64,000 bases of DNA from Chryseobacterium sp. Its GTDB lineage: Bacteria; Bacteroidota; Bacteroidia; Flavobacteriales; Weeksellaceae. Shown here piece by piece: positions 1 through 9,292 of this stretch. Every line of letters begins with the position of its first letter. Position 1 is the first letter of the stretch. Position numbers and translations under genes: made by a program. Under the pieces are notes generated by a model that was given only the letters and a program-made list of their open reading frames with translations, had not been told where the DNA came from and did not search any database. The DNA lies in the NCBI GenBank assembly GCA_031277615.1, contig JAITMC010000002.1:62001-126000 (forward strand). The letters run 5' to 3'.

Positions 1-2179
1 GCGTTGAAGTCCATCCGAATTTTTCAGAATCGAAAATCTTATAGGATAAAGTAGATTCAAAACCGATGTTCTGGATATTTCCAGCATTGATGTAGTATGA
101 TCCTGAAGGAATTCCTCCTAAATTGGATGAGATTGTGGTTTCCAGCAGCTGGTTCGTTGCATTGGATTTATAATAGGTGATATCAAAGCTCAGCTTATTT
201 TTCAGCATTCTCAGCTCTGTACCGGCTTCAAATGACTTATTCAGTTCCGGCTTTGGAAACAGGTCTTTGTATCTCGGGTCAGTAACAAATGAACTCTTCG
301 GATAGATAATTGTGCCGGCATCCACTCCGTAAGCATATACTTTAGAGTATTCTGACTGGGCTACCATAGCCGTATTCGGAGGTAATCCAAGCCCAACTGT
401 TGCGTAGGAACCTCTTATTTTCCAGAAATTCAATACTTCAGGAAGCTTAAAAATGGAAGTCAGAATAGCATTAGCACCTACGGATTCATAATCAAATCCG
501 CTTCTTCCCGTTCCTGATAATGTGGAATCCCAGTCATTTCTGAAAGTCATATCCACATAAAATAAATTCTTGTACCCAACAGATGCACTGGCAAAAACCG
601 ACTGTATCTGTTTTTTCATATTGGTATAAATATGATGATATCCGTCTCCGGGGCTTCGGTCTACATTCCATTGCAGGTTATTCAGAGTAAACAGATTCGG
701 ATTCGCCAGATAAGCATTATCTATCTCTGTAATTTTATATCTTGCCGTATTCATACTCGCTCCTACGGTAAAATCCAATGAAATTGTTTCGCTCAGTTTA
801 GGGCTTCCGATCAATAGAACATCGCCGTAGGTGGAAGAACTTTCATTAACATTTTTAAGGATTCTTCCGTTTATTCCATTGGCCAGCATCACCGGATCGG
901 AATAAGCGGCAATATCTCTCTGGCTGTCCGATATGCTCCACGTGTAATTCCCACGAACTCTTGCAGATAACCATGGATTGATCTGATAAGAAAGGGTTAC
1001 TGCACTATACGTATTTTTATTGTTGACTTTCACAGGGTTTCTGTTCAGGATCCAATAAGGATTCTGGGTGGCCGGAGCTCCCTTAAAAGTTCCGTCTGCG
1101 CCTACTTCCCACCAGTTCTGTGCAGGCAGAAGTCTTGTCTTATTGATGTAGAAATAATTATCCGGAGTATACTGATCAAAATCCACTCCCCTCGGCAGCC
1201 AGTATAAGCTGGCCAGAGGTGAAAAAGAGGTTCCTGGCGTCTGTCTGTTCTTGCTGTTTTGTAAAGAGCCTATGAAATTGGCATCCAATGTCAGTTTATC
1301 ATCCAGAAATTTACTTGAATTTCTGAAAGATATCGTATACTGATCAAAAGTAGAGGTCGGAACAATACCTTTGTTGGTGGTATTTCCAATAGAGAAGTAG
1401 TTTGTTGATTTCTCATTTCCCGACTGGAACGAAAGGCTGTTTACCCATGTTGTTCCGTTCTGGAGAAAATCTTTAAGATAATCCCTGGAAGAACCTTTTG
1501 CTCCCCAGCTGCTGATGGATGCTCCGGGAACCTGTCCGGCCACTGACGGATCATAGGAAAGATAACTGTGCTGCAGCTCCGGTAAGCTGTAAGCCCGGTC
1601 TACAGTAAGGCTTGTACTGTACGTGATGGAGCTTTTTCCCACACGCCCTTTTCTGGTTGTAATCAATATGGCTCCGTTACCACCGGCATAACCGTATAAA
1701 GCAGCAGCTGAAGCTCCTTTCAGGAAATTGATGCTTTCAATATCATCCGGATTGATGGTACTCAGGATATCTCCGGTATCCGGCATATTGGAATACTGGC
1801 TGATATCAGGTGCCTTTCCGCCTTCATTCAGAATAGGAATCCCATCGATCACATACAGCGGACGGCTGTTGGAGGCCGATTTATTTCCCCTCATCACTAC
1901 CCTTACGGAGCTTCCTACACCGTTGGTTCTGTTAATCTGTACGTTGGAAACTTTTCCGTTGATGGAATTTAAGAGATTGGGCGTCTTTACTTCCGTAAGC
2001 TCATCCCCACCGATTTGCTGGCTCGAATACGTTAAAGAACGCGCCTGCCTTTTGATCCCCAAAGAAGTAACAACCACCTCTTCTATTCTGGTTGTTTTGG
2101 CAGTATCTGCCGTTTTAGCTTCCTGTGCATGGGCAGATAAAGAAACAGCTAACAAAACCGGTATAACAGTTTTTCTCAT
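1..2179 (-). CDS. SusC/RagA-family TonB-dependent outer-membrane receptor (3' end cut)
   Basis: This is an outer-membrane beta-barrel that imports large nutrients such as glycans or peptides with energy from TonB. About 726 codons are present and the frame stays open to the window edge, so the C-terminal barrel strands are missing. A signal peptide ending near SLSAHAQ is followed almost at once by a TonB-box-like segment (IEEVVVTSLGIKRQ). A plug domain follows, with RPLYVIDGIPI and LKGASAAALYG, motifs typical of SusC/RagA proteins. The N-terminal carboxypeptidase-like domain found in many SusC proteins is absent. The start at 2179 is the only one that gives a signal peptide. A SusD partner would lie beyond the left edge. 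The substrate cannot be told from sequence. Confidence 0.93.
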   Translation of the reverse strand, partial: MRKTVIPVLLAVSLSAHAQEAKTADTAKTTRIEEVVVTSLGIKRQARSLTYSSQQIGGDELTEVKTPNLLNSINGKVSNVQINRTNGVGSSVRVVMRGNKSASNSRPLYVIDGIPILNEGGKAPDISQYSNMPDTGDILSTINPDDIESINFLKGASAAALYGYAGGNGAILITTRKGRVGKSSITYSTSLTVDRAYSLPELQHSYLSYDPSVAGQVPGASISSWGAKGSSRDYLKDFLQNGTTWVNSLSFQSGNEKSTNYFSIGNTTNKGIVPTSTFDQYTISFRNSSKFLDDKLTLDANFIGSLQNSKNRQTPGTSFSPLASLYWLPRGVDFDQYTPDNYFYINKTRLLPAQNWWEVGADGTFKGAPATQNPYWILNRNPVKVNNKNTYSAVTLSYQINPWLSARVRGNYTWSISDSQRDIAAYSDPVMLANGINGRILKNVNESSSTYGDVLLIGSPKLSETISLDFTVGASMNTARYKITEIDNAYLANPNLFTLNNLQWNVDRSPGDGYHHIYTNMKKQIQSVFASASVGYKNLFYVDMTFRNDWDSTLSGTGRSGFDYESVGANAILTSIFKLPEVLNFWKIRGSYATVGLGLPPNTAMVAQSEYSKVYAYGVDAGTIIYPKSSFVTDPRYKDLFPKPELNKSFEAGTELRMLKNKLSFDITYYKSNATNQLLETTISSNLGGIPSGSYYINAGNIQNIGFESTLSYKIFDSEKFGWTST

Positions 2180-2531
2180 AAGGTTTAGGATTATTTAGAT
2201 TTATCTGAAAATCAATTACATCCTTATCAAATATTATTTTAAAGCTTAAAACAGACTTCTTCTGTTTTTTTCGCAATATTATGTTTTGAAAACATCAAAT
2301 AATTTAAAATTTGATTAAGATTTAATTCACATTAGCAAATCTAAATGTTGTAAACAGCCAGATATAACATTATTTTATCATAAAACGATATTATTTTTTC
2401 AGGTCATTTCAGAAACAGGTCATTAAACCCTATAATCCAACGTATTACAGGCAATCACAATTCATGAATTTTATATGTTTTTTAGTCAATTTCAGGGGAA
2501 TTATTTAATAATTATTCATTTTTTCAACAAA
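2180..2531. other. AT-rich intergenic region upstream of the SusC-like gene
   Basis: This is the leader and promoter region of the receptor gene, with no convincing reading frame. One small hairpin is visible: AAAACAGA at 2248-2255 pairs with TCTGTTTT at 2261-2268 around a 5-nt loop. A weak -7-like element (AATATTTG on the minus strand, near 2229-2236) lies just downstream of it in the direction of transcription. Nothing else was recognised. Confidence 0.4.
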
Positions 2532-2559
2532 AAAATCCGGAAATAGAGTTCCGGATTTT
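2532..2559 (-). terminator. Intrinsic terminator of the AraC gene at 2596-3474
   Basis: An 11-bp perfect stem (AAAATCCGGAA with TTCCGGATTTT, 6-nt loop) is followed on the minus strand by a run of T. It lies 37 nt past the AraC stop codon. Confidence 0.8.
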
Positions 2560-2595
2560 GGTAGTCAGCAGTATTATTTTTTAATTTCTGTCTCG

Positions 2596-3474
2596 TTATT
2601 CGATTTTTTTAACCCCTTTGAACTGTTCTTTAAATTCGGTAGGTGTTGTCTTTTTAATGGATTTAAAAACTTTGTTGAAATTGGCAATATTATTAAAGCC
2701 TGCTTCAAAAGCCGTCTCAAAAACGGTAAGGTTCTTTTCCATCAGCCATCGGGCCGCATAACTGATCCTGATCTCATTAAGATAATTCACAAAAGTCTTT
2801 CCTGTTCTCTTCTTGATAAACCGGTTAAAAGTTACATTACTCATACTCACCAGTGAAGCAGCGTCGTTAAGGCTGATCTTAGTCTCGAAATTCTTATGGA
2901 CAAAATCGTGAACGATCTTCATTTTATCGTTATCTGCAAAAGTTTCAAGTTCTATGCTGTAAGACGACAACAGGGTTTTCTCTTCAGCTGTGGCCAGTTC
3001 ATTCAGGATTTTCATGATTTCGATGAAGGATTCAAAGCTGCTCATTTTAGACAGGTTCAGGAACGAGTCTTTCAGCTTTTCTGCTAGCTCCGGAGAAAAC
3101 AGAATGCCTCTGATGGAATCTTTCATCAGATTGCTGATGGGTTTCAGGATGTTTTTATCCATCATCGACTGGTTAAAGAAATCCTGGTTAAACTGTACGG
3201 TAATCTCGTGGGTTTTTCTGTTTTTACATTTATGATTGGCCCAGCAGTGAGGCAGATTCGGGCCTACCAGCACCAGTTCATAATCGCCGATTTCTCCGGT
3301 ATGGTCGCCAATCATCCTTCGGTAGCCTTTCCCTTTATATACAAAATTGATTTCCACTTCCGGATGATAGTGATAAGGAAAATCAAACGATGCTTTGATA
3401 CGGTCAAATACAAGAAAACTGTCCTCGGGAGATAACGGTGTTATTTCTCTCAATATATTTTCTAACTTGCTCAT
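2596..3474 (-). CDS. AraC-family transcriptional regulator with N-terminal cupin
   Basis: This 292-residue protein has the two-part AraC layout. The N-terminal sensory cupin includes HYHPEVEINFVYKGKG (about residues 35-50) and LVGPNLPHCW. The C-terminal double helix-turn-helix (about residues 185-285) includes SLNDAASLVSMSNVTFNRFIKKRTG and FETAFEAGFNNIANFNKVFKS. The His-rich cupin suggests a small ligand, often a sugar or aromatic compound in this family, but the ligand is unknown. The gene is divergent from a second AraC gene at 3760 and lies upstream of the SusC-like gene on the same strand, so it may regulate that receptor. Its own terminator separates the two. Confidence 0.93.
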   Translation of the reverse strand: MSKLENILREITPLSPEDSFLVFDRIKASFDFPYHYHPEVEINFVYKGKGYRRMIGDHTGEIGDYELVLVGPNLPHCWANHKCKNRKTHEITVQFNQDFFNQSMMDKNILKPISNLMKDSIRGILFSPELAEKLKDSFLNLSKMSSFESFIEIMKILNELATAEEKTLLSSYSIELETFADNDKMKIVHDFVHKNFETKISLNDAASLVSMSNVTFNRFIKKRTGKTFVNYLNEIRISYAARWLMEKNLTVFETAFEAGFNNIANFNKVFKSIKKTTPTEFKEQFKGVKKIE

Positions 3475-3759
3475 GGGTTATTGAAGAAAATTAAGTTATA
3501 AATCAAATACAGTATTTTTACAAAATTGATAAAAAAACAATCAACTAATATATAATTTTTATTTTTTATCTGTTTTTTGTTAAAATTTTGAAAACAAGCT
3601 AAACATCAGATCCAATCAACAGTTATATTTCCGCTAAAAAGTAGAAATATTTCAACAAACTCCACACAGAAAAAAGGGAGTTATCGGGCTTCCGGTTTTC
3701 TTCTTTTATTTCAGTCTGTTTACCGTTTTCTTTTTCGTATCTTTAGCTAAAGTAATTCT

Positions 3760-4620
3760 ATGCAGTTTATTTTTGAAGATCATTATAAAAAACTGGGTCT
3801 GGAAATATTTTCGGAAAAAGATCTGGAAACGGTTCACCGCTACAGTTTAAGATCTGACATTAAAGTTTTTCTCATTCCTGAAGGCTATGAACTAACCGTA
3901 GATTTCAACCATTATCAAACTTCAAAGCCTTCATTATTTTTTCTTACCGGACAGCACCTGAAGATTGGAAAAGGAAAAAAGGAAGCTTCCCTGCTTTATT
4001 ATAACCGTGATTTTTACTGCATTCAGATCCATGATCAAGAAGTGGCCTGTGACGGGCTTCTCTTTCATAATGTATTTGAAATTCCTTTTGTAGAACTTGA
4101 TCCTGAAGAAGAAAAAGTGATCAGAAATCTGTTCAGCCATATAAAAGACGAGCTTGAATGGAAAGACTCCTCTGCTGAAGAAATGATCAGAACGTACGTA
4201 AAACAGATCATCATCCGTGCCACCAGAAAATGGAAACAGCAAAACCTCAACAATGAAACCCTAAAAATTCCGGGAAGTGAGCTGGATATTTTCAGGGATT
4301 TCAGCAGGCACCTGGAAATTCATTTCAGGAAAAAACATCAGGTATCAGATTATGCAGAAATGCTTCACCTTGCACCCAAAACATTAACCCATAAATTTAA
4401 AAGCCTGAACATTGATTCGCCGAATCAGTTGATTATTAACAGAATTCTGCTTGAGGCCAAAAGACTCCTGTTTTATACGGATAAACCGGTGAAAGAAATT
4501 GCCTATGATCTCGGCTATGAAGATCCCGCTTATTTCAACCGTCTTTTCACCCAAAAAACAGGAAGCACGCCTGCCAATTTCAAAAAAAACTACACCTCGG
4601 GAAAAAAGTACAACATTTAA
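3760..4620 (+). CDS. AraC-family transcriptional regulator
   Basis: This 286-residue protein has an N-terminal part with no clear cupin signature. The typical AraC DNA-binding domain occupies the last 100 residues (QVSDYAEMLHLAPKTLTHKFKSL, then PVKEIAYDLGYEDPAYFNRLF and the closing TGSTPANFKK). It is divergent from the AraC gene at 2596 and 90 nt upstream of an OsmC gene that has its own promoter. It may control OsmC or itself; the sequence does not show the inducer. A weak -7-like TATCTTTA lies at 3739-3746. Confidence 0.92.
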   Translation: MQFIFEDHYKKLGLEIFSEKDLETVHRYSLRSDIKVFLIPEGYELTVDFNHYQTSKPSLFFLTGQHLKIGKGKKEASLLYYNRDFYCIQIHDQEVACDGLLFHNVFEIPFVELDPEEEKVIRNLFSHIKDELEWKDSSAEEMIRTYVKQIIIRATRKWKQQNLNNETLKIPGSELDIFRDFSRHLEIHFRKKHQVSDYAEMLHLAPKTLTHKFKSLNIDSPNQLIINRILLEAKRLLFYTDKPVKEIAYDLGYEDPAYFNRLFTQKTGSTPANFKKNYTSGKKYNI

Positions 4621-4633
4621 GGCTTAATATCTA

Positions 4634-4664
4634 TTGAAACCAACCATCCACTGCAATATCTTTG
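4634..4664 (+). promoter_or_regulatory. Bacteroidota-type promoter of the OsmC gene
   Basis: TTG at 4634-4636, a 20-bp spacer and TATCTTTG at 4657-4664 match the Bacteroidota vegetative promoter pattern TTG-N17-23-TAnnTTTG. The start codon at 4711 leaves a leader of about 40 nt. Confidence 0.7.
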
Positions 4665-4710
4665 TCACATCAAAAATTAATAAAAAATATCAATAACAAA
4701 AACAAACATT

Positions 4711-5130
4711 ATGAGACGTAACGCAACAGCCGTTTGGAACGGTACTATTAAAGAAGGAAAAGGTCATTTAACCACTCAAAGCACTACTTTAAACGAAACC
4801 CAGTATTCTTTCAACAGCCGTTTTGCTGACGGAGTGGGAACCAATCCTGAAGAATTACTGGCTGCTGCACACGCAGGCTGCTTCACCATGAAACTGAGTG
4901 CAGAATTGTCCCAGGCAGGCTTCAATCCTGAAGAGCTTAAAACAACTTCCGTTATTACCCTTGACCCAGCTATCGGAAAAATTACAAAATCTGAACTGAC
5001 TTTAACAGCAAAAGTTCCGGGAATTTCAGAAGAGGAGTTTCAGAAATATGCTAAAATTGCCGAAGAAGGATGCCCGGTGAGCGCAGCACTTAATTTTGAG
5101 ATTACGCTGAATGCGACTTTAGCTCAATAA
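4711..5130 (+). CDS. OsmC/Ohr-family peroxiredoxin
   Basis: This 139-residue cytoplasmic thiol peroxidase belongs to the OsmC family, which reduces organic hydroperoxides and is often stress induced. The two catalytic cysteines are visible in AAHAGCFTMKLS (about residue 57) and EEGCPVSAAL (about residue 121), with the family's NPEELLAAAHAGC block in front of the first. The N-terminal RRNATAVWNGTIKEGKG matches the OsmC rather than the Ohr subgroup. It is transcribed alone, between its own promoter and a strong terminator, next to an AraC regulator that may control it. Confidence 0.95.
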   Translation: MRRNATAVWNGTIKEGKGHLTTQSTTLNETQYSFNSRFADGVGTNPEELLAAAHAGCFTMKLSAELSQAGFNPEELKTTSVITLDPAIGKITKSELTLTAKVPGISEEEFQKYAKIAEEGCPVSAALNFEITLNATLAQ

Positions 5131-5146
5131 TTATTTAATTTCTTTT

Positions 5147-5228
5147 AAACCATTAAAACCGGTTGGAAGAATTGCAGGAAAGTATTTTGCAGTTCCTATT
5201 TCCGGCGGGTTTTAATGGTTTATTTTTT
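5147..5228 (+). terminator. Large intrinsic terminator after osmC
   Basis: AAACCATTAAAACC (5147-5160) pairs perfectly with GGTTTTAATGGTTT (5208-5221) and is followed by a T run. A second inner stem (GGAAGAATTGCA with TGCAGTTCC, one wobble) extends the structure. Confidence 0.75.
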
Positions 5229-5484
5229 CCCGCAGATCAAATAATGATGTGGATATGATAGGTTTTGGCTAAAATAATTTAGGTAGACTAAAGTCCTCTA
5301 TTGAATAGGGGGTATGGTCAAAGAAAAAACATTATACCTGCAGAATTATGATATTATGTTGTGGTAAGTAATTTCCCACAGATCCCGCCAATTACACAGA
5401 TATTATTCTGTTTGCTTGAATTTTGAGAATCAGATGGTCGGTTGTCACATTCCTGTTTTAGAGAATTTTGAAATCTTTCAAAAT

Positions 5485-5518
5485 AAAATATACCGATTGG
5501 TATATTTTTGTATATTTG
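5485..5518 (+). promoter_or_regulatory. tetR promoter with perfect palindromic operator
   Basis: AAAATATACC (5485-5494) and GGTATATTTT (5499-5508) form a perfect 10-bp inverted repeat around GATT. The palindrome overlaps one -7-like box (TATTTTTG at 5503-5510) and abuts another (TATATTTG at 5511-5518). The ATACC-N4-GGTAT core resembles operators of several TetR-family repressors, so autorepression of the operon by its first gene is likely. Confidence 0.7.
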
Positions 5519-5540
5519 TACTGAAAAAAACTGTATAAAA

Positions 5541-6146
5541 ATGTCGAAGGCAGAAAAAACCAGACAGTTTATTATTGAGAAAACCGCCACTTTGTTCAAT
5601 TCCAAAGGGTATATTACAACATCCCTGTCAGACATCACAGAAGCAACAGGGCTTACCAAAGGCAGCATCTATGGAAATTTTGAAAATAAAGATGAAGTCG
5701 CCATTGAAGTATACCGATACAATGCGGCTCAGCTCAGCAGGATAATGAGCCGCTCATTTGGTAATGATTTTCCGACAACGGCTGATAAACTGTATGCATT
5801 CGTTGCTTTTTACCGAAAAAACTGGCGTACCGTTTTTTCAAACGGGGGCTGTCCTTTAATGAATGCCGCCACCGAAGCAGACGATTCCTTTCCTGCGTTA
5901 AAAGAACATGTCAGAAAATCTTTTGAAATGTGGACTCAAAAAACGGCTGAAGTCATCCGGCAGGGACAGAACACCGGGGAGATCCGTCCGGATATCGATG
6001 CCAAAGAATATGCATCCCTCTTCATTATGCTTATTGAAGGCGGAATCTTGCTTTCCAAAACGACCGATGACGAAAGTTTTCTGAATCTCGCACTGGACAG
6101 AATTACCCATATGATCAATCATGAACTCATTATTCTTCCCTCTTAA
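5541..6146 (+). CDS. TetR/AcrR-family transcriptional repressor
   Basis: This 201-residue protein has the N-terminal TetR helix-turn-helix (SLSDITEATGLTKGSIYGNFENKDEV, about residues 28-53) and an all-alpha ligand domain. The start at 5541 (MSKAEKTRQF) is preferred: an in-frame ATG at 5508 lies inside the promoter palindrome. The gene heads an operon with thiolase, thioesterase and ketoacyl synthase genes, the first only 12 nt downstream. A plausible ligand is therefore an acyl-CoA or fatty acid, but that is inference from context. Confidence 0.93.
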   Translation: MSKAEKTRQFIIEKTATLFNSKGYITTSLSDITEATGLTKGSIYGNFENKDEVAIEVYRYNAAQLSRIMSRSFGNDFPTTADKLYAFVAFYRKNWRTVFSNGGCPLMNAATEADDSFPALKEHVRKSFEMWTQKTAEVIRQGQNTGEIRPDIDAKEYASLFIMLIEGGILLSKTTDDESFLNLALDRITHMINHELIILPS

Positions 6147-6158
6147 ACAATAAAGGTT

Positions 6159-7427
6159 ATGGAAACAAAAAAAGTGGCTATTGTAGGATATAACAGAACT
6201 CCTTTTGCCAGAATCAATACAGCGTATGCGGACCAGGATAACCAGGAGCTGCTGGAAGCTGCTCTACACGGACTGATCCGGAAGTGCCATTTAGAAGGAA
6301 AACTTTTGGGAGAAGTAGCGGGAGGTGCCGTTATCAAGCATATTTCTGAAAGCAACCTCATCCGTGAAGCAGTTATGAATACGCCACTGGACCCGGCAAC
6401 ACCTGCGTGTGATCTTCAACAGGCCTGTGATACAGGAATTGAAGCGGCTGTTTATATCAGTAACAAAATTGCATTAGGCCAAATAGAGTGCGGAATTGCC
6501 TGCGGCGTGGAAGCCATGAGCAATATTCCATTTGAATCTGCACCGCGTTTAAGAAAGGCTCTTTTAAAGGCGAACAAAGAAAAATCGGTGTTCGGAAAAA
6601 TAAAACAGCTGTTGATGCCAAAGCTTAAAGACTGGATGCCTGTTCCTTACAAAGGACAGGAACCGAAGACCGGTCTTGTTATGGGCGGGCACACGGAAAT
6701 TACAGCCAAATATTATGAAATTTCCCGTGAAGAGCAGGATCAGCTTGCTTTAAAAAGCCATCAGAATATGGCTAAAGCTTATGACGAAGGATTTTTTGAT
6801 GATATGATCACCCCTGCTTTCGGTCTGGAAAAAGACAACAATCTTCGTCGTGATACAAGCCTCGAAAAACTTTCCCATCTGAAACCGGCCTTTGACAAGG
6901 AACACGGAACACTTACTGCTGGAAATTCAACCCCTTTTACAGATGGGGCATCGGCGGTGCTGCTGGCCAGCGAAGAATGGGCAAAAGCCAATCATCTTCC
7001 GGTTCTGGCCTACATTACTTTTTCAGAGGTTGCTGGAATTGAATATGTTGAAAGCCAACAGAATCTTTTGCTGGCTCCCGTTTTTGCAGCAGACAGAATG
7101 CTGAGAAAAGCCGATATGAATCTGGAAGATTTTGATTATTATGAAATCCACGAAGCTTTTGCCGCCCAGGTTCTGGCTACCCTGAAGATCTGGGAAAACG
7201 ATGAGCTGGCTAAAAAATTCGGTCTGGAAAAAGCATTAGGAAAGATCGACAGGGATAAGCTGAATGTAAAGGGCGGAAGTCTGGCCGCAGCCCACCCTTT
7301 TGCAGCTACCGGAGGCAGAATTATTGCCACAATGGCCAAGCTTCTTCATGAAAAAGGAACCGGAAAAGGATTTATCTCTATCTGCGCTGCCCGTGGCCAG
7401 GGAGTTACCATGATCATCGAAAAATAA
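6159..7427 (+). CDS. Thiolase (acetyl-CoA C-acyltransferase, FadI-like)
   Basis: Thiolases condense or cleave beta-ketoacyl-CoA using a nucleophilic Cys and an activating His/Cys pair. The 422-residue protein keeps the set: Cys90 (CDLQQACDTG), His331 (EIHEAFAAQ), His379 (AAHPFAATGGR) and Cys409 (CAARGQG). The HPFAATG form, in place of HPxGATG, and the long loop between residues 135 and 170 are closest to the FadI (anaerobic beta-oxidation) subgroup. It lies between tetR and a thioesterase gene in a tight operon. No hydratase/dehydrogenase partner (FadJ) is adjacent, so the direction (degradation or synthesis) is open. Confidence 0.92.
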   Translation: METKKVAIVGYNRTPFARINTAYADQDNQELLEAALHGLIRKCHLEGKLLGEVAGGAVIKHISESNLIREAVMNTPLDPATPACDLQQACDTGIEAAVYISNKIALGQIECGIACGVEAMSNIPFESAPRLRKALLKANKEKSVFGKIKQLLMPKLKDWMPVPYKGQEPKTGLVMGGHTEITAKYYEISREEQDQLALKSHQNMAKAYDEGFFDDMITPAFGLEKDNNLRRDTSLEKLSHLKPAFDKEHGTLTAGNSTPFTDGASAVLLASEEWAKANHLPVLAYITFSEVAGIEYVESQQNLLLAPVFAADRMLRKADMNLEDFDYYEIHEAFAAQVLATLKIWENDELAKKFGLEKALGKIDRDKLNVKGGSLAAAHPFAATGGRIIATMAKLLHEKGTGKGFISICAARGQGVTMIIEK

Positions 7428-7437
7428 TACAGTATAT

Positions 7438-7863
7438 ATGGACAGATTAGCACAGCTTCAGCAGTTTATCGGAAAAGAATTCAGTCATTCGCCATCACCT
7501 TTTATGAAATGGCTTAACCCGATTGTTATTTCCGCGGAGGAAGGACATCTTGAATTTCAGTATACCGTAAGACCGGAATGGCTGAATCCGATCGGAAATC
7601 TTCACGGCGGGGTAACGGCAGCCATTATTGATGATATCATCGGAGCTACAATGTTTTCGCTGAATGAAGATTCTTTCATCACTACCATCAATAATGTGAT
7701 CGATTATTTTTCGGCCGCAAAAGAAAGTGATAATATTGTAGCCGAAACGAAAATTATAAAAAGAGGCCGGCAGTTTGTGAATGCCCAATGTGAAATATGG
7801 AATGCAGATAAAACACGGCTCATTGCCCGGGGAATCTCTAATTTATTCAAAATTAATAACTAA
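7438..7863 (+). CDS. PaaI-like hotdog-fold thioesterase
   Basis: This 141-residue protein has the hotdog thioesterase signature NPIGNLHGGVTAAIIDDIIG (about residues 50-70), where HGG and the following Asp lie at the active site in PaaI-type enzymes. Such enzymes hydrolyse acyl-CoA or acyl-ACP thioesters. It starts 10 nt after the thiolase stop and ends 2 nt before the ketoacyl synthase start, so the three genes are probably co-translated. It could release the product of the two condensing enzymes or rescue stalled acyl-CoA. Confidence 0.9.
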   Translation: MDRLAQLQQFIGKEFSHSPSPFMKWLNPIVISAEEGHLEFQYTVRPEWLNPIGNLHGGVTAAIIDDIIGATMFSLNEDSFITTINNVIDYFSAAKESDNIVAETKIIKRGRQFVNAQCEIWNADKTRLIARGISNLFKINN

Positions 7864-7865
7864 GT

Positions 7866-9107
7866 ATGAAAAGAGTTGTCATTACAGGACTGGGCGCAGT
7901 AACGCCCTTGGGAAACAATGTCGAAGAATTTTGGCAAAACAGCATTAACGGAGTCAGCGGAGCTGCTGAAATCACTCATTTTGATTCAGAAAAATTCAAA
8001 GTACATTTTGCATGTGAAGTGAAAAACTTTGATCCGAAAACCTATTTAACCCACAATGAAATAAAAAGAAGCGATCTTTTCACCCAATACGCCATGTATT
8101 CGTCTGCAGAGGCTCTACAGGATTCCGGTCTGGATCTAGCCCATATGAACCCTTTTGATACGGGGGTGATCTGGGGAACCGGCCAGGGTGGAATGTGGAC
8201 GTTTGAAAACGAAGTGATGGATTTTGCAAAAGGTGATGGAAACCCAAGATTCAATCCGTTTTTTGTTCCTAAGTTCATCGCCAATATGGCTTCGGGAATG
8301 ATCTCTATGAAATTCGGTCTTCAGGGCATTAATTACACCACAATTTCTGCCTGTGCAACGGGAAATACCGCATTAATGGATGCTTTCAACTATATCCGCC
8401 TTGGAAAGGCCAAAGTCATCATCAGCGGAGGTTCTGAAGCGGCCATCACTCCGGCATCCGTAGGAGGATTCTCTATTATGAAGGCGATGTCCACCAGGAA
8501 TGATGATCCTGCCAGTGCCAGCCGCCCTTATGATGCAGACCGGGATGGCTTCGTGATGGGAGAAGGAGCCGGAGCCCTGGTTTTGGAAGAATATGAACAC
8601 GCCAAAGCAAGAGGCGCTAAGATTTATGCAGAATTAGTCGGCGCCGCCATGACTGCCGATGCTTACCATATGACCGCCCCTCATCCTGATGGGGTGGGAG
8701 CCATTAAAGCGATGCAGCTCGCTCTGAACGAAGCAGGAATTAACGCCGAAGATATAGACTATCTGAATCCTCATGCTACTTCCACGCCGTTGGGAGATCT
8801 GGTAGAATTAAAAGGGATCAGCAAACTTTTTAACGGAAGTAAAAACCTTGACATCAGCGCAACCAAATCTATGACCGGGCATTTATTGGGTGCTGCCGGT
8901 GCTGCGGAAGCTATTCTTTCCATCAAGGCGATTGAACAGGGAATTATTCCTCCTACGATCAACCTTCACCAAATTGATGAAAATATCCCGAAAGACGTGA
9001 ATATTATTTTTGGAGAGGCTAAAGAAAAAGAAATCAATTATGCTCTAAGTAATGCTTTTGGATTTGGGGGACATAATGCGACTCTGATTTTCAAGAAGTT
9101 TAAATAA
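7866..9107 (+). CDS. Beta-ketoacyl-ACP synthase (FabF/KAS II type)
   Basis: This enzyme performs decarboxylative condensation of malonyl-ACP with an acyl primer. The 413-residue protein carries the Cys-His-His triad: Cys163 (TTISACATGN), His303 (NPHATSTPLGD) and His339 (KSMTGHLLGAAGAAEA). The family's usual NxHGTST is changed to NPHATST, with the catalytic His kept. It is unlikely to be the housekeeping FabF, because no acpP, fabG or fabD is near. The TetR-thiolase-thioesterase context suggests a dedicated acyl pathway. Confidence 0.93.
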   Translation: MKRVVITGLGAVTPLGNNVEEFWQNSINGVSGAAEITHFDSEKFKVHFACEVKNFDPKTYLTHNEIKRSDLFTQYAMYSSAEALQDSGLDLAHMNPFDTGVIWGTGQGGMWTFENEVMDFAKGDGNPRFNPFFVPKFIANMASGMISMKFGLQGINYTTISACATGNTALMDAFNYIRLGKAKVIISGGSEAAITPASVGGFSIMKAMSTRNDDPASASRPYDADRDGFVMGEGAGALVLEEYEHAKARGAKIYAELVGAAMTADAYHMTAPHPDGVGAIKAMQLALNEAGINAEDIDYLNPHATSTPLGDLVELKGISKLFNGSKNLDISATKSMTGHLLGAAGAAEAILSIKAIEQGIIPPTINLHQIDENIPKDVNIIFGEAKEKEINYALSNAFGFGGHNATLIFKKFK

Positions 9108-9260
9108 TCTTATTTTCAGATTAAATGTGAAATATCTTAAACGCAGAATTTTATGAATAATACCGTAGATTTCAGGAGGCAAAGGTGGGAATCAATTCCG
9201 TTGATTCGATGAAGCAGATGGATAACCTGACCTTATCAATTGGTAGATTATATAAAAACA

Positions 9261-9292
9261 AAAGCAGTCAAAATAAATGACTGCTTTGTTTT
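9261..9292. terminator. Bidirectional terminator between the KAS and L,D-transpeptidase genes
   Basis: AAAGCAGTCA (9261-9270) and TGACTGCTTT (9278-9287) form a 10-bp perfect stem with a 7-nt loop. T-rich tails follow on both strands, which suits two convergent genes. Confidence 0.85.

Noticed and set aside
1728-2198. A plus-strand frame of 156 codons at the left end
   Set aside because: It is antisense to the plug domain of the SusC-like receptor.
5354-5668. A minus-strand frame of 104 codons
   Set aside because: It covers the tetR operator and start, has no recognisable product, and conflicts with the supported promoter.
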